From a virus: a stretch of 48,315 bases of DNA. Positions 31,589 through 39,764 of the stretch are shown piece by piece (position 1 is the first letter of the stretch; the number at the start of each line of letters is the position of its first letter). Both the position numbers and the translations under genes were made by a program. The stretch lies in the IMG/VR virus record IMGVR_UViG_3300043465_000269, positions 1 to 48,315 of that record; one strand, written 5' to 3'. The notes under the pieces are model-generated. The model was not told the origin of the DNA and did not search any database. It saw nothing but the letters and a program-made list of their open reading frames with translations.

Positions 31589-32812
31589 TTACATGGAAAT
31601 TTCGCCATCATTAGTAGCGGCAGCTTCCGTCTTGACTTCCGGCTTCGGCTGGAGAGTTTCGTCCAGCTTCATGTAGAGGTCAAAGAAGCCATTCTTGGTA
31701 TCCACATCAAAGCGGTTCAGACAAAGCTTGATTGCCTTCTCACGATCCTGACCGAAGATTGAGAACGCTTCGCAGATGTGGACAAGACGGCGAGTAGAGA
31801 TGATATCAGACACGGCACCATCGTAGAATGCCTTGCGGATCATATCAGCCCAATTGACTAGCTTTTCTGCAAAGTCATTGTCATCACAACCGGAAGCCTG
31901 CAGAATATTCTTCACGATCTTGAGTTCGGTCTTGAGCGGCGGGTATTCCTGCTCGAAAGTGATAGAGAAACGCTCAAGGAAAGCTTCGTTCATCACGTTG
32001 GTACCGATGAAGCGACCGTCGTCAGAACCCTTACCCTTGGTATTGGCAGTAGCCAGAATGTTGAAGCCCTTAGCAGGCGTTACCACACGATTGATCTTCT
32101 TAAGATAGATCGGCTTGCCTTCAAGAATGGGCTGAAGGCACATGAGCTTGGCATCACCGAGATCCACTTCGTCCAGAAGCAGGATGGCACCACGTTCCAT
32201 AGCCACGATAACCGGACCATTCTGCCAGACAGTCTTACCATCGATAAGACGGAAACCACCAATCAGGTCATCTTCGTCCGTTTCTTTGGTGATGTTGGCA
32301 CGAACCAGTTCACGCTTTTCTTGGGCGCAAATCTGCTCAATCATCATGGTCTTACCGTTACCAGACAGACCGGTCACATAAGTCGGATAGAACTTACCAG
32401 ACTTGATGATCATGCGGACATCGGCAAAGTGGCCGAAAGGAACATAACCAGAAGCCTTAGCGGGAACCAGTGACACAGTATCAGCGACACTGGTGTGCAG
32501 AGCAGCAATTGCCATGTCATGCTGATTTGACACTTCGATGGCAGTGTTAGAAGCAACCGGAACTTCCGAAGCAATATCGGAAGCCTTAATTGCCTTAGCT
32601 GCCTTCACGGGCTTAGTGGAACCACTGTCATCAAGGGAATACACTCCGCGCGAGACATGTCGCGCCTTGTCCTTGATGAACCAAACCGGATAATCAATTC
32701 CGTACTTACGTTCAATGAGGATAACTTCCTGACGGGTGATGGTCGCGATATCACCGAATTCCTTCTTAACAGCGTTAAAGAAGGCAGACTTGTCGAGAGG
32801 GCGCTTAGCCAT
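31589..32812 (-). CDS. CobS-like AAA+ ATPase (MoxR group)
   Basis: 407 aa. N-terminal about 140 residues form a substrate or partner-binding domain; then Walker A GLSGNGKTMMIEQ near residue 150, Walker B GAILLLDEVDLGD, and sensor ILATANTKGKGSDDG. In bacteria CobS works with CobT in cobaltochelatase. In T4-like phages CobS relatives are frequent, but their role is unproven. The companion VWA protein is directly upstream, so this is a MoxR-VWA pair; separate promoters drive the two genes. Confidence 0.88.
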   Translation of the reverse strand: MAKRPLDKSAFFNAVKKEFGDIATITRQEVILIERKYGIDYPVWFIKDKARHVSRGVYSLDDSGSTKPVKAAKAIKASDIASEVPVASNTAIEVSNQHDMAIAALHTSVADTVSLVPAKASGYVPFGHFADVRMIIKSGKFYPTYVTGLSGNGKTMMIEQICAQEKRELVRANITKETDEDDLIGGFRLIDGKTVWQNGPVIVAMERGAILLLDEVDLGDAKLMCLQPILEGKPIYLKKINRVVTPAKGFNILATANTKGKGSDDGRFIGTNVMNEAFLERFSITFEQEYPPLKTELKIVKNILQASGCDDNDFAEKLVNWADMIRKAFYDGAVSDIISTRRLVHICEAFSIFGQDREKAIKLCLNRFDVDTKNGFFDLYMKLDETLQPKPEVKTEAAATNDGEISM

Positions 32813-32848
32813 TTAGAACTTCCTTGTGTGTGTTTCGATTATGTGTAT

Positions 32849-32877
32849 ATTATAGACTAGGTAAAGGTGTTTGTCAA
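32849..32877 (-). promoter_or_regulatory. Consensus promoter TTGACA-N17-TATAAT of cobS-like gene
   Basis: -35 at 32872-32877, -10 at 32849-32854, spacer 17, both perfect. The TGA stop of the CobT-like gene (32874-32876) is inside the -35 box. Confidence 0.85.
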
Positions 32878-35108
32878 GCGGCAATTCGCTTGACAAACCG
32901 TGAGAGTAGAACACGGGAAACCGTCTTCTTTTCGGAAAACTTGATGAATTCCTTTGCAGCCTTGTTACGGGTCATGTTGGAATCTACAACCAGTTCCTTG
33001 TTAGTGGAAACATTGAACATCTTAGGGTTGAGAATATAGTATTCATCATAACCTGCAGTGTCAACTGGAAAAAATCCATCATTTGTCCAAGACTTCTTGG
33101 CATCAGTCAGGCGCTTGTCATAAACGCCAAACTTATATTGATCCCAAACACGCTGGAATCCATCACCGTTGATAAAGAAGCCAATAAGATTACAGTTGGT
33201 ACGATCCTTCAGAACCTTAAGAAGCAGAGAAGTCATGCGACGGTCGCCAAGGCTGTACCGAATGTCGTAAGATTTCTTGGTAAGATCATCCTGAAGAATG
33301 TACTTGGTCTTACCAGACCAACCATAACCGTACTGATTTTTTCCATGGAAACCATAGATAGGATCGGATTCGCCATCAGTCAGGAAGATGGTATTGACAA
33401 CCTGAACTTTAGACTGATTATGGAACTTATTTACAACCAGATCTGCCAGAGCAATACACTCATTGAGTGGAGTGGACGACATTCCATCACAGGGCATATG
33501 ACCACCACAACCCATGAGCCAAAGATGGTACATTGCATCATTGAGTTCCTGGATCTTCATTCGAGATGAAAGAATGTTACGGATCATGACAGGATCCATA
33601 GAAATTTCATCTTGATTTTGAGAGAAGAACTGGGTATCCGGAAGAAGAGTGCCTCCATCATCCTTGTAATCAGTGTACAGAACACTACGGAACGAATAAA
33701 CCTCAAAAGGAATCTGTACCCGCTTGCAAAACATTGCCAGTGAGAAAAGCTGCTTTAGCGTTTTCTTCAGGTTGGATTGCATTGAACCAGACCAATCAAC
33801 AAACATAACGAAGCCGTGATTTTTGCCAGTCGCAACGGAAGTGACACGACGGAAAAGGTCATCATTATACTTGTAGGTATGCAGCTTATTCATATCGATT
33901 ACACCGGTCTTCGAAACGCTGGTGCGACTATATTCATCCGCAGACTTTCGCATTTCAAATTCTTTAACCATGAAAGAAATCGTGGCATTTTCATCTGCAC
34001 GGAACTTCATGAGTTCCGCACGAACCGAATCTTGCCAAAACTTGTCTTGCCACATCTTAGGAAGATAAGACCGCTGTTCAGCTAGAACCTGCTTGTAGTC
34101 AACAACCATCTTGTTGATATCGACAGGACGAGGAAGCTTCAGGTAAATATACCGTTCGTCCGAATTCTTAATCAGATCATCCTGCGTCTTTTGCCAAGAC
34201 TTTTCAGTTTCCGATTCCGGCAGGTTGTTATCATCACCGCTGCCGTTCTGAGAACCCATGTTTATAGGAGTATCAGAATATTCGTTTGAGCGGTCATCAG
34301 ACTGGGTCTTACCAGACTTATTACCATCTTCATCATCATCCGATGCTTCACCATCGGCATTACCGTTGCCGTCAGTTTCATCCGTTTCCGAATCATCATA
34401 GGTCATGTCATCAGAGTCCGAATCATCCGATTCCGACCATTTGCCGTCATCTTCACCGGCTTCTTCGCCCATGTCATCCGGATTGTTTTCTTGATCCTGT
34501 TCCTGCTGATCCTTAGACCAAGTGAAAATCTTTTCAGTGAGTTTCAAAACCTCATCAAAGGTTTCAGCATTCTCAACCTCAAGAAGCATTTTCTTCTCAA
34601 CAGGAGAAAACTTGATGCCCATCATAGAGCCGCCCTTGCAATAGATGTTAAGGCGATCAATAAAGGACATTTGATTAACGTCCCGCTTTTCGGTACCGAA
34701 GAAATCACGTTCAATGAGTTCCTTATAACCCTTCACGTAATTCCGACGGGCACCAGGGAAGCGGCGCTTCTGGCGCTTATCAATACGGGCATCCTCAATA
34801 ACGTTTAGAAAGCCCTTGACGGCACCCATCGCGCGATTAGAAGCAGAACCCGTAACACGGAGAGCAATATCCTTGATTGCATCAGCCCAACCTTCGGGAG
34901 GAGTATCAAGAGCATGGCCGACTTCATGTACAACCAGAAGGTCATATAGGTCATCGGAAATATTGTGCCATATCGGCAGACACAGGACACGGTTCTTTAC
35001 GTCGAACCATGCGGTCTTTGCACCAGGCTTATGCTGTACGGCAATGTTTTCAGTGGCCAAAAGCTTAGCCAGCTGAGACTTTCCGTTCTGAATATTTGCT
35101 TGTTCCAT
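32874..35108 (-). CDS. CobT-like protein with HExxH and von Willebrand A domains
   Basis: 744 aa. N-terminal zincin-like motif LLVVHEVGHALDTPPEG (His near residue 63) is followed by a conserved RIDKRQKRRFPGARRNYV stretch. An Asp/Ser/Glu-rich low-complexity region lies at about 197-276. The C-terminal VWA domain carries the metal-ion-dependent adhesion motif DWSGS (about 438) and later FLTDGESDP. Bacterial CobT has the VWA and acidic region, so the HEVGH segment suggests peptidase or metal-site activity. It forms a likely ATPase-effector pair with the CobS-like gene. Confidence 0.82.
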   Translation of the reverse strand: MEQANIQNGKSQLAKLLATENIAVQHKPGAKTAWFDVKNRVLCLPIWHNISDDLYDLLVVHEVGHALDTPPEGWADAIKDIALRVTGSASNRAMGAVKGFLNVIEDARIDKRQKRRFPGARRNYVKGYKELIERDFFGTEKRDVNQMSFIDRLNIYCKGGSMMGIKFSPVEKKMLLEVENAETFDEVLKLTEKIFTWSKDQQEQDQENNPDDMGEEAGEDDGKWSESDDSDSDDMTYDDSETDETDGNGNADGEASDDDEDGNKSGKTQSDDRSNEYSDTPINMGSQNGSGDDNNLPESETEKSWQKTQDDLIKNSDERYIYLKLPRPVDINKMVVDYKQVLAEQRSYLPKMWQDKFWQDSVRAELMKFRADENATISFMVKEFEMRKSADEYSRTSVSKTGVIDMNKLHTYKYNDDLFRRVTSVATGKNHGFVMFVDWSGSMQSNLKKTLKQLFSLAMFCKRVQIPFEVYSFRSVLYTDYKDDGGTLLPDTQFFSQNQDEISMDPVMIRNILSSRMKIQELNDAMYHLWLMGCGGHMPCDGMSSTPLNECIALADLVVNKFHNQSKVQVVNTIFLTDGESDPIYGFHGKNQYGYGWSGKTKYILQDDLTKKSYDIRYSLGDRRMTSLLLKVLKDRTNCNLIGFFINGDGFQRVWDQYKFGVYDKRLTDAKKSWTNDGFFPVDTAGYDEYYILNPKMFNVSTNKELVVDSNMTRNKAAKEFIKFSEKKTVSRVLLSRFVKRIAA

Positions 35109-35131
35109 TACGTCCTCTTGATTATTGACTT

Positions 35132-35160
35132 ATCTTAGACTGTTTTGAGGTCCAAGTCAA
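35132..35160 (-). promoter_or_regulatory. Promoter TTGACT-N17-TAAGAT of cobT-like gene
   Basis: -35 at 35155-35160 and -10 at 35132-35137, spacer 17. Start near 35125, leaving a short leader with AAGAGGA before the ATG at 35108. Confidence 0.6.
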
Positions 35161-35163
35161 TAG

Positions 35164-35424
35164 TTAACCGATGTAGACAAAAAGGGTTGCTCGGCTATAC
35201 AATTGCTTATAAGTTGCAATATGCATGTTATCATGCTTGTTATACATTTTCTTGTATAACTTGAAAGGCTGTTCGTTTCCGTAACAGGTTTCGATCATAT
35301 TAGGAAAATCAGGATCATTTGATACAGCACTAAGGTCGACGTGGAAAACGTTCGGCTTGCTTTCATAAACGATATGGGTTACGAGATGGGAATTGTCAAG
35401 TCTGAGGGGTTCTGAATTTGTCAT
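35164..35424 (-). CDS. Hypothetical protein (86 aa), probably leaderless
   Basis: Starts MTNSEPLRLDNSHLVTHIVY. No family is recognised; basic and Tyr-rich C-terminus (MYNKHDNMHIATYKQLYSRA). The predicted transcription start of promoter P4 is at 35424, the A of the ATG, and no internal ATG with a ribosome site follows soon after. It is the fourth gene driven by the early-type promoter family. Confidence 0.55.
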   Translation of the reverse strand: MTNSEPLRLDNSHLVTHIVYESKPNVFHVDLSAVSNDPDFPNMIETCYGNEQPFKLYKKMYNKHDNMHIATYKQLYSRATLFVYIG

Positions 35425-35430
35425 GTACTA

Positions 35431-35496
35431 TATATAAGTACGGCAACCCTCTTTTTCAAGAGTGGTTGCCGCATAGCTGGTATGTGTTCAATGCAT
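35431..35496 (-). promoter_or_regulatory. Early-type promoter P4 with upstream dyad
   Basis: TTGAAA (35454-35459), 17-bp spacer, TATATA (35431-35436). Dyad ATGT-N7-GCAT at 35482-35496 has the same spacing as in P1-P3. GCATAGCTGGTATGT at 35471-35485 matches the second palindrome of P1 at 12 of 15 or more positions, again at the same distance. Confidence 0.75.
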
Positions 35497-35531
35497 AGCT
35501 ACTGCTAAGTCATTGTTTTTACTAGAGAATA

Positions 35532-36443
35532 CTATAAACCATTGTAATTGTTGATCAATTTTAGTCCATAGTTGTTAACTTTTGGCAGTTTTGAAAGATC
35601 AACTCCTGGTTTTAATCTCAGCTTATTTTCCTTAAACTTTGAATAGTCCACATAATGATGCCAACGACCATACTTCCAAACCATTTGAGCAACATCTGGA
35701 TGCATATCAACTAGCATCTGAGACTTATTCACAGTACCAGTTGCATTCAATTGGCCATCACGCCATTTGCTCTTGTCTAGCTCACCTTCAGCATGGTAGA
35801 ATTCAGAAGTGTTTCCACCCTTAACAGTTTGCGTTGCGGCTTTACCCTGCATCCATATATTGAACTGAATCGTGCAATCACCATCTTTAAGAACATTGAG
35901 GCAGATATCAGTATCTTCGTTATAACGTCCACGCCATCTATGTTTACAATCATTGGAAATGAGTAGACAAGAATAGATACGTGTGTTTATCACAAAAGGT
36001 GGATACTTCTGATTGGGTGCAATAAAGAACCGATACTGAAAACCTGAGATAGGAACATTCTCAAAACGATCAACAAAATCTTCGGCAGCTTTGAAACATA
36101 CTCCAGAACCTACTCGAATTCTTTCGTTCTTATGAAGTCGATAGAAATCTGAAATGTTATCGTCTAATACCCAATGCTTCTCAGCTCCTATTGAAATAGC
36201 ATGATCCCAACACCAATTACGAGCCCGACCAGGGCCGTCACCGTGGTTGCTGAAAGGGGCAACAAGCAGAGTAACATAATCCCTAATATTGAAATTATCA
36301 AGGGCAGCTTCATAAGAACTTTCATCTTGTGGCTCTATCGCTATGTAATGTGGAACTTTCATACGCGCGAGTGAACGCGAAGTAAACATGCTTTCATGTC
36401 TACCTTTAGATATGATATAAACAGGATTTTTAGGGTTAGTCAT
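35532..36443 (-). CDS. TAGT-like glycosyltransferase (TET/JBP-associated type)
   Basis: 303 aa. PVYIISKGRHESMFTSRSLA, then PHYIAIEPQDESSY, GDGPGRARNWCWDH (71-81) and KHWVLDDNISDFYRL (93-97 DDN). This set, with the ARNW and LDDN motifs, is what I know from the TET/JBP-associated glycosyltransferases of phages, proposed to glycosylate hydroxymethylated bases. No TET/JBP enzyme is in this window. Overlaps the next upstream GT-like gene by 8 nt. A glycan substrate remains possible. Confidence 0.65.
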   Translation of the reverse strand: MTNPKNPVYIISKGRHESMFTSRSLARMKVPHYIAIEPQDESSYEAALDNFNIRDYVTLLVAPFSNHGDGPGRARNWCWDHAISIGAEKHWVLDDNISDFYRLHKNERIRVGSGVCFKAAEDFVDRFENVPISGFQYRFFIAPNQKYPPFVINTRIYSCLLISNDCKHRWRGRYNEDTDICLNVLKDGDCTIQFNIWMQGKAATQTVKGGNTSEFYHAEGELDKSKWRDGQLNATGTVNKSQMLVDMHPDVAQMVWKYGRWHHYVDYSKFKENKLRLKPGVDLSKLPKVNNYGLKLINNYNGL

Positions 36444-37500
36444 TTTTGAAATTCTTCTCCACTAGCATTATCTTATCTTGTACATACTCCAACAATTCCA
36501 AACGCCTTGATTCAGTAGGAATGTCAGTTGTTACAAGAGGAGATAAATCAACATCAAATGAATTTTGAATGTCTACCAAATTACAAGCAGGGTTGATTAG
36601 TGGTAGACAGTCGTAGTTAATAGCTTCAATAAAGCGATAGATTGAAAAACAGTGTCTATCATAAGAAGGAAGCATATATGTGAAACGAGACTCTTCAATC
36701 TTGTTCAGATATGCATCTGGATCGATCAGTGTATTTTGACCATTTCTGTAATCTTTGATATAGAAGTTTACAGTTTCAAACTTAGCTTCGATATCTTCAA
36801 TATCACCTATAAACTCCTCACGATTGCTTTTCTCAAGAATTGTTAATCCAAATGTAAAGTCTGTAATCTTGTCTCTTGTGATCATAGGCACCGGCTTCGT
36901 CAATAGATAAGCCTGCAGACTATCCAATCGATTAATACCATAAGCTGGAATATCATAACCATGATACAGATAGTAGTCTGTGGTTGGCTTTACATCTTCA
37001 TGAAACAGACCGCAACTGATTTCGTTTGGATCAATAGCAATTTCATGCAGAGGTATGTTGTATGTATTATGAGCTTTAAGCATTGCAAGAATGTTAGTGC
37101 AGTGAGCGCCTACACTCTGAAACTTGATCTGACCACCGTCATTAGGAAATACACCAGATCTTTTACCTACACGGGTAAGTTCAGAACGCCATAGGTCCAT
37201 ACCTCCAACAATGAACAGCTTGTCATATTGTTGAAGTGGAGTCACATCTATTGCATCATAAACGTCCATCCATGATGACATCAAAGGAACTAAGGTTTCA
37301 TAATAATGTCCATAATGATTATAATAGTTGTCCACTTCAACATTGCCATAGCGAGATAATGCTATCTTAGCACCATCTGTTTTTGTTGTGCTGAGAATAT
37401 CAACTTCATCGCATGTTTGAGATATGATATTCATATGACGGATGACTATCTTGCCCTCACGACCACTAATAGGTCTAGCTGAATAAATCAGACCTCTCAT
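36436..37500 (-). CDS. Putative GT-B glycosyltransferase
   Basis: 354 aa. N-terminal Rossmann-like half (KIVIRHMNIISQTCDEVDIL, then YDKLFIVGGMDLW) and a C-terminal half with a donor-site-like pattern (YDRHCFSIYRFIEAINYDCLPLI), where a change-of-helix and Cys/Pro replace the typical E-A-x-x-x-G-x-P. The overall size and layout are like phage T4 beta-glucosyltransferase (351 aa), though sequence identity is not obvious. Directly upstream of, and overlapping, the TAGT-like gene. Confidence 0.5.
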   Translation of the reverse strand: MRGLIYSARPISGREGKIVIRHMNIISQTCDEVDILSTTKTDGAKIALSRYGNVEVDNYYNHYGHYYETLVPLMSSWMDVYDAIDVTPLQQYDKLFIVGGMDLWRSELTRVGKRSGVFPNDGGQIKFQSVGAHCTNILAMLKAHNTYNIPLHEIAIDPNEISCGLFHEDVKPTTDYYLYHGYDIPAYGINRLDSLQAYLLTKPVPMITRDKITDFTFGLTILEKSNREEFIGDIEDIEAKFETVNFYIKDYRNGQNTLIDPDAYLNKIEESRFTYMLPSYDRHCFSIYRFIEAINYDCLPLINPACNLVDIQNSFDVDLSPLVTTDIPTESRRLELLEYVQDKIMLVEKNFKND

Positions 37501-37856
37501 TCTTCTTCAACCCAACGCAACAGGTGATTAGCTGTACGGTCGAGTGCTGGATACCACATGCTCTTTGTTTTTACAGTGATTGTCTGATCTGAATCGATTT
37601 GGGATCTGTAGACGCTGACGAATTTGTCAAAGTCTTCCTTGTTACGGAAATGAAGATACATGGTCTTATATGTCTTCTTGTCTTCCTGTTCAAACTCAGG
37701 CATTCCAACCCAAAGAGCATCCTTATCATTAGGATTCATATCACCACTATCTTCCGTTTCAAGAAACTCAGTTAGGGTAGGTTCTCGAGGAAGCTCTACC
37801 TTTTTTCCAAGAAAGTTGTCATATTCTGCTGATTCTGCTACAGGTGTCTTAGTCAT
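37497..37856 (-). CDS. Hypothetical protein with GMPEFEQED motif (119 aa)
   Basis: Contains DALWVGMPEFEQEDKKTYKT, MYLHFRNKEDFDKFVSVY and KSMWYPALDR. This signature recurs, as far as I recall, in many phage and prophage proteins near DNA-modification or ParB-like genes, without a defined function. Ribosome site GAGGAACAA. Overlaps the GT-B gene by 4 nt. Confidence 0.6.
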   Translation of the reverse strand: MTKTPVAESAEYDNFLGKKVELPREPTLTEFLETEDSGDMNPNDKDALWVGMPEFEQEDKKTYKTMYLHFRNKEDFDKFVSVYRSQIDSDQTITVKTKSMWYPALDRTANHLLRWVEEE

Positions 37857-37863
37857 TTGTTCC

Positions 37864-39576
37864 TCATACTAGTCTGCTGAAGTTTCGGATCTTCTCAAAG
37901 CGATATACCTTATCAAACTTATCTATGAGTTGATCCTGTTTATGGCTTATTATAAACGTATTTGTATCATCTGTCAAGGTCTTAATTATCTTAAGGAATT
38001 CATCTGTGCCATTTGCGTCCAAACTTCCATCTAAGATTTCATCTAGTATCAACAGATTCGTATTGACGGAATTTTTCATCTTGGCAATTGTACGCCAAGT
38101 AAACATTAGCGCCAAATCAATACGTGTCTTCTCACCTTCCGAGAAGTTCGCATAGGAAAACTCATCACGATATCTGGACTTGATTACCTCGTTGAAGTTT
38201 TCGTCAATGTTAAAGTTTACAAAGAATCCCATCTGAGCGAGGTATTTATTAACAAGCTTATTGATGATTGGAATGTATTGCTTGATGATCTTGGTCTTTA
38301 TACCGCCATCTTTCAATAGCGCCAGTGCAGTCTCAATGTACTTGCGATCTTCCAACAGTTCAGTTTTGAGAATGTTGAGATTTTCAATGTTATCAATTGT
38401 AGCAGACAATTGTTCTTCACTGTCTTGAACCATCTTGTCTGCATTCTTGATCTTCTCTATTGCGTCTTCAGTATCATTGACCATTGAGACTAAATGCATC
38501 ATCGTTTGTTTCTTTGCAGATATATCAGCAGTGATAGCTTGAATGCGCTTTACGTTTTCTTCTTTCTTGCTAATCTGCACAAGGAGATCATTTGAGTGTA
38601 GTTCTGCAAATTCAGCAGCAGATACCAAACTCATGATTTCATCACTCAACTGAAGTACACGTTTGGAACGAAACGTTTCCTCAATAAGCTGTTTGCATGT
38701 TGGACAATTGTCAGTTGTCTTCAACATAGTTTTTTCAGAATCTAATCGTTTGGCATCAGTATCATGTTGAGTATACAACTTAATTGCATTGTGAAAGTGA
38801 GTCTTCAATTCAGTGAGGTCGTTTACTTCGGTTTGTAATTCTTTACGTTCGTCAACCAAATTCTCAACAGTTGATATAAGATCACGTTTTTGATCGGTAT
38901 AATCGTTCAGTTGTTTTTGAAGTTCCAACATACGATCCGCGCTAGTCTTCTTCAAGCCTGCAAGAGTCTTTTCAATGTAAGATTTCTTATCTTCGTGAGA
39001 CTGGAGATGAACACGATTATTTTCTAGGTCTTGCTTGTTTACCAATGCCCTCTGCTTCATCAGTACATTCATTACCGAAAAGATTTGAATATCTAGAAGA
39101 CCTTCAATGATAGCACGACGATCAGCGGGAGATAACTGCATGAAAGGAACAAAAGATGCAGAACCAAGAATGACAATCTGAGTGAATGCCTTGTAGTTCA
39201 TTTTGAGGATGAACTTCTCAAGGTACTCTTGATAGTCGCGCGAAGCTGAATCCTGATTAATCATCGTACCATCTACCCAAATCTCAAAGACATTAGGCTT
39301 GATACCACGAATGATTCGATACTCTTTACCGTTTGTATTGAAATCAATCTCCACAACGCAATCTTTACCGTTCACTGAATTAACCAGTGTCGGCTTATTG
39401 ATGTTACGGAATGCTTTACCAAAAAGCACAAACGTCATGGCATCCAGAATAGTGGATTTGCCATGACCGTTCGCGCCAACAATCAGATTTGTCTTAGATG
39501 AAACTAAATCAATCTCAGTAAACATATTACCAGTCGAAAGAAGATTTTTCCAACGAATAGTTTTAAATGTTAGCAT
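37864..39576 (-). CDS. 46: Recombination nuclease subunit gp46 (Rad50/SbcC-like)
   Basis: 570 aa SMC-like ATPase. Walker A GANGHGKSTILDAM near residue 38, long coiled coil with zinc hook NCPTCKQLI near 290, signature FSEGEKTRIDLALMF (about 478), and Walker B LLILDEILDGS. With gp47 it resects double-strand ends for recombination-dependent replication and degrades host DNA. Complete and typical in length (T4: 560). Confidence 0.94.
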   Translation of the reverse strand: MLTFKTIRWKNLLSTGNMFTEIDLVSSKTNLIVGANGHGKSTILDAMTFVLFGKAFRNINKPTLVNSVNGKDCVVEIDFNTNGKEYRIIRGIKPNVFEIWVDGTMINQDSASRDYQEYLEKFILKMNYKAFTQIVILGSASFVPFMQLSPADRRAIIEGLLDIQIFSVMNVLMKQRALVNKQDLENNRVHLQSHEDKKSYIEKTLAGLKKTSADRMLELQKQLNDYTDQKRDLISTVENLVDERKELQTEVNDLTELKTHFHNAIKLYTQHDTDAKRLDSEKTMLKTTDNCPTCKQLIEETFRSKRVLQLSDEIMSLVSAAEFAELHSNDLLVQISKKEENVKRIQAITADISAKKQTMMHLVSMVNDTEDAIEKIKNADKMVQDSEEQLSATIDNIENLNILKTELLEDRKYIETALALLKDGGIKTKIIKQYIPIINKLVNKYLAQMGFFVNFNIDENFNEVIKSRYRDEFSYANFSEGEKTRIDLALMFTWRTIAKMKNSVNTNLLILDEILDGSLDANGTDEFLKIIKTLTDDTNTFIISHKQDQLIDKFDKVYRFEKIRNFSRLV

Positions 39577-39764
39577 GGTATACCTAATAGTTGCTTGTAT
39601 TCTTTAAGACGATATTCAACGTCACCAATCTCAAGAATGATATTCTCTCTACTCTTATCACTCATACCGAAACGCTTAACTTTACAAAGTTCCTTTGTGA
39701 GTTCGGACATTTCTTCAATCAGACAATCATCCGCTGCGCCTATATGCATATAATCAGGATGCAT
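39570..39764 (-). CDS. Small MazG-like nucleotide pyrophosphohydrolase candidate
   Basis: 64 aa from ATG 39764, which has GGAG 9 nt upstream inside gene 47; the longer frame to 39803 is unlikely. Helical, with EEMSE at 17-21 and EIGDVE at 45-50: the EExxE plus ExxD metal-binding pattern of MazG/dUTPase-type all-alpha enzymes. Half the size of a MazG domain, so it may need to dimerise or be a remnant. Located between gp47 and gp46. Confidence 0.6.
   Translation of the reverse strand: MHPDYMHIGAADDCLIEEMSELTKELCKVKRFGMSDKSRENIILEIGDVEYRLKEYKQLLGIPC

Noticed and set aside
34286-34516. Plus-strand His/Pro-rich frame opposite the acidic region of the CobT-like gene
   Set aside because: It is the complement of the Asp/Ser/Glu-rich low-complexity segment; composition is an artefact of reading GAT/GAA/TCC repeats backwards.
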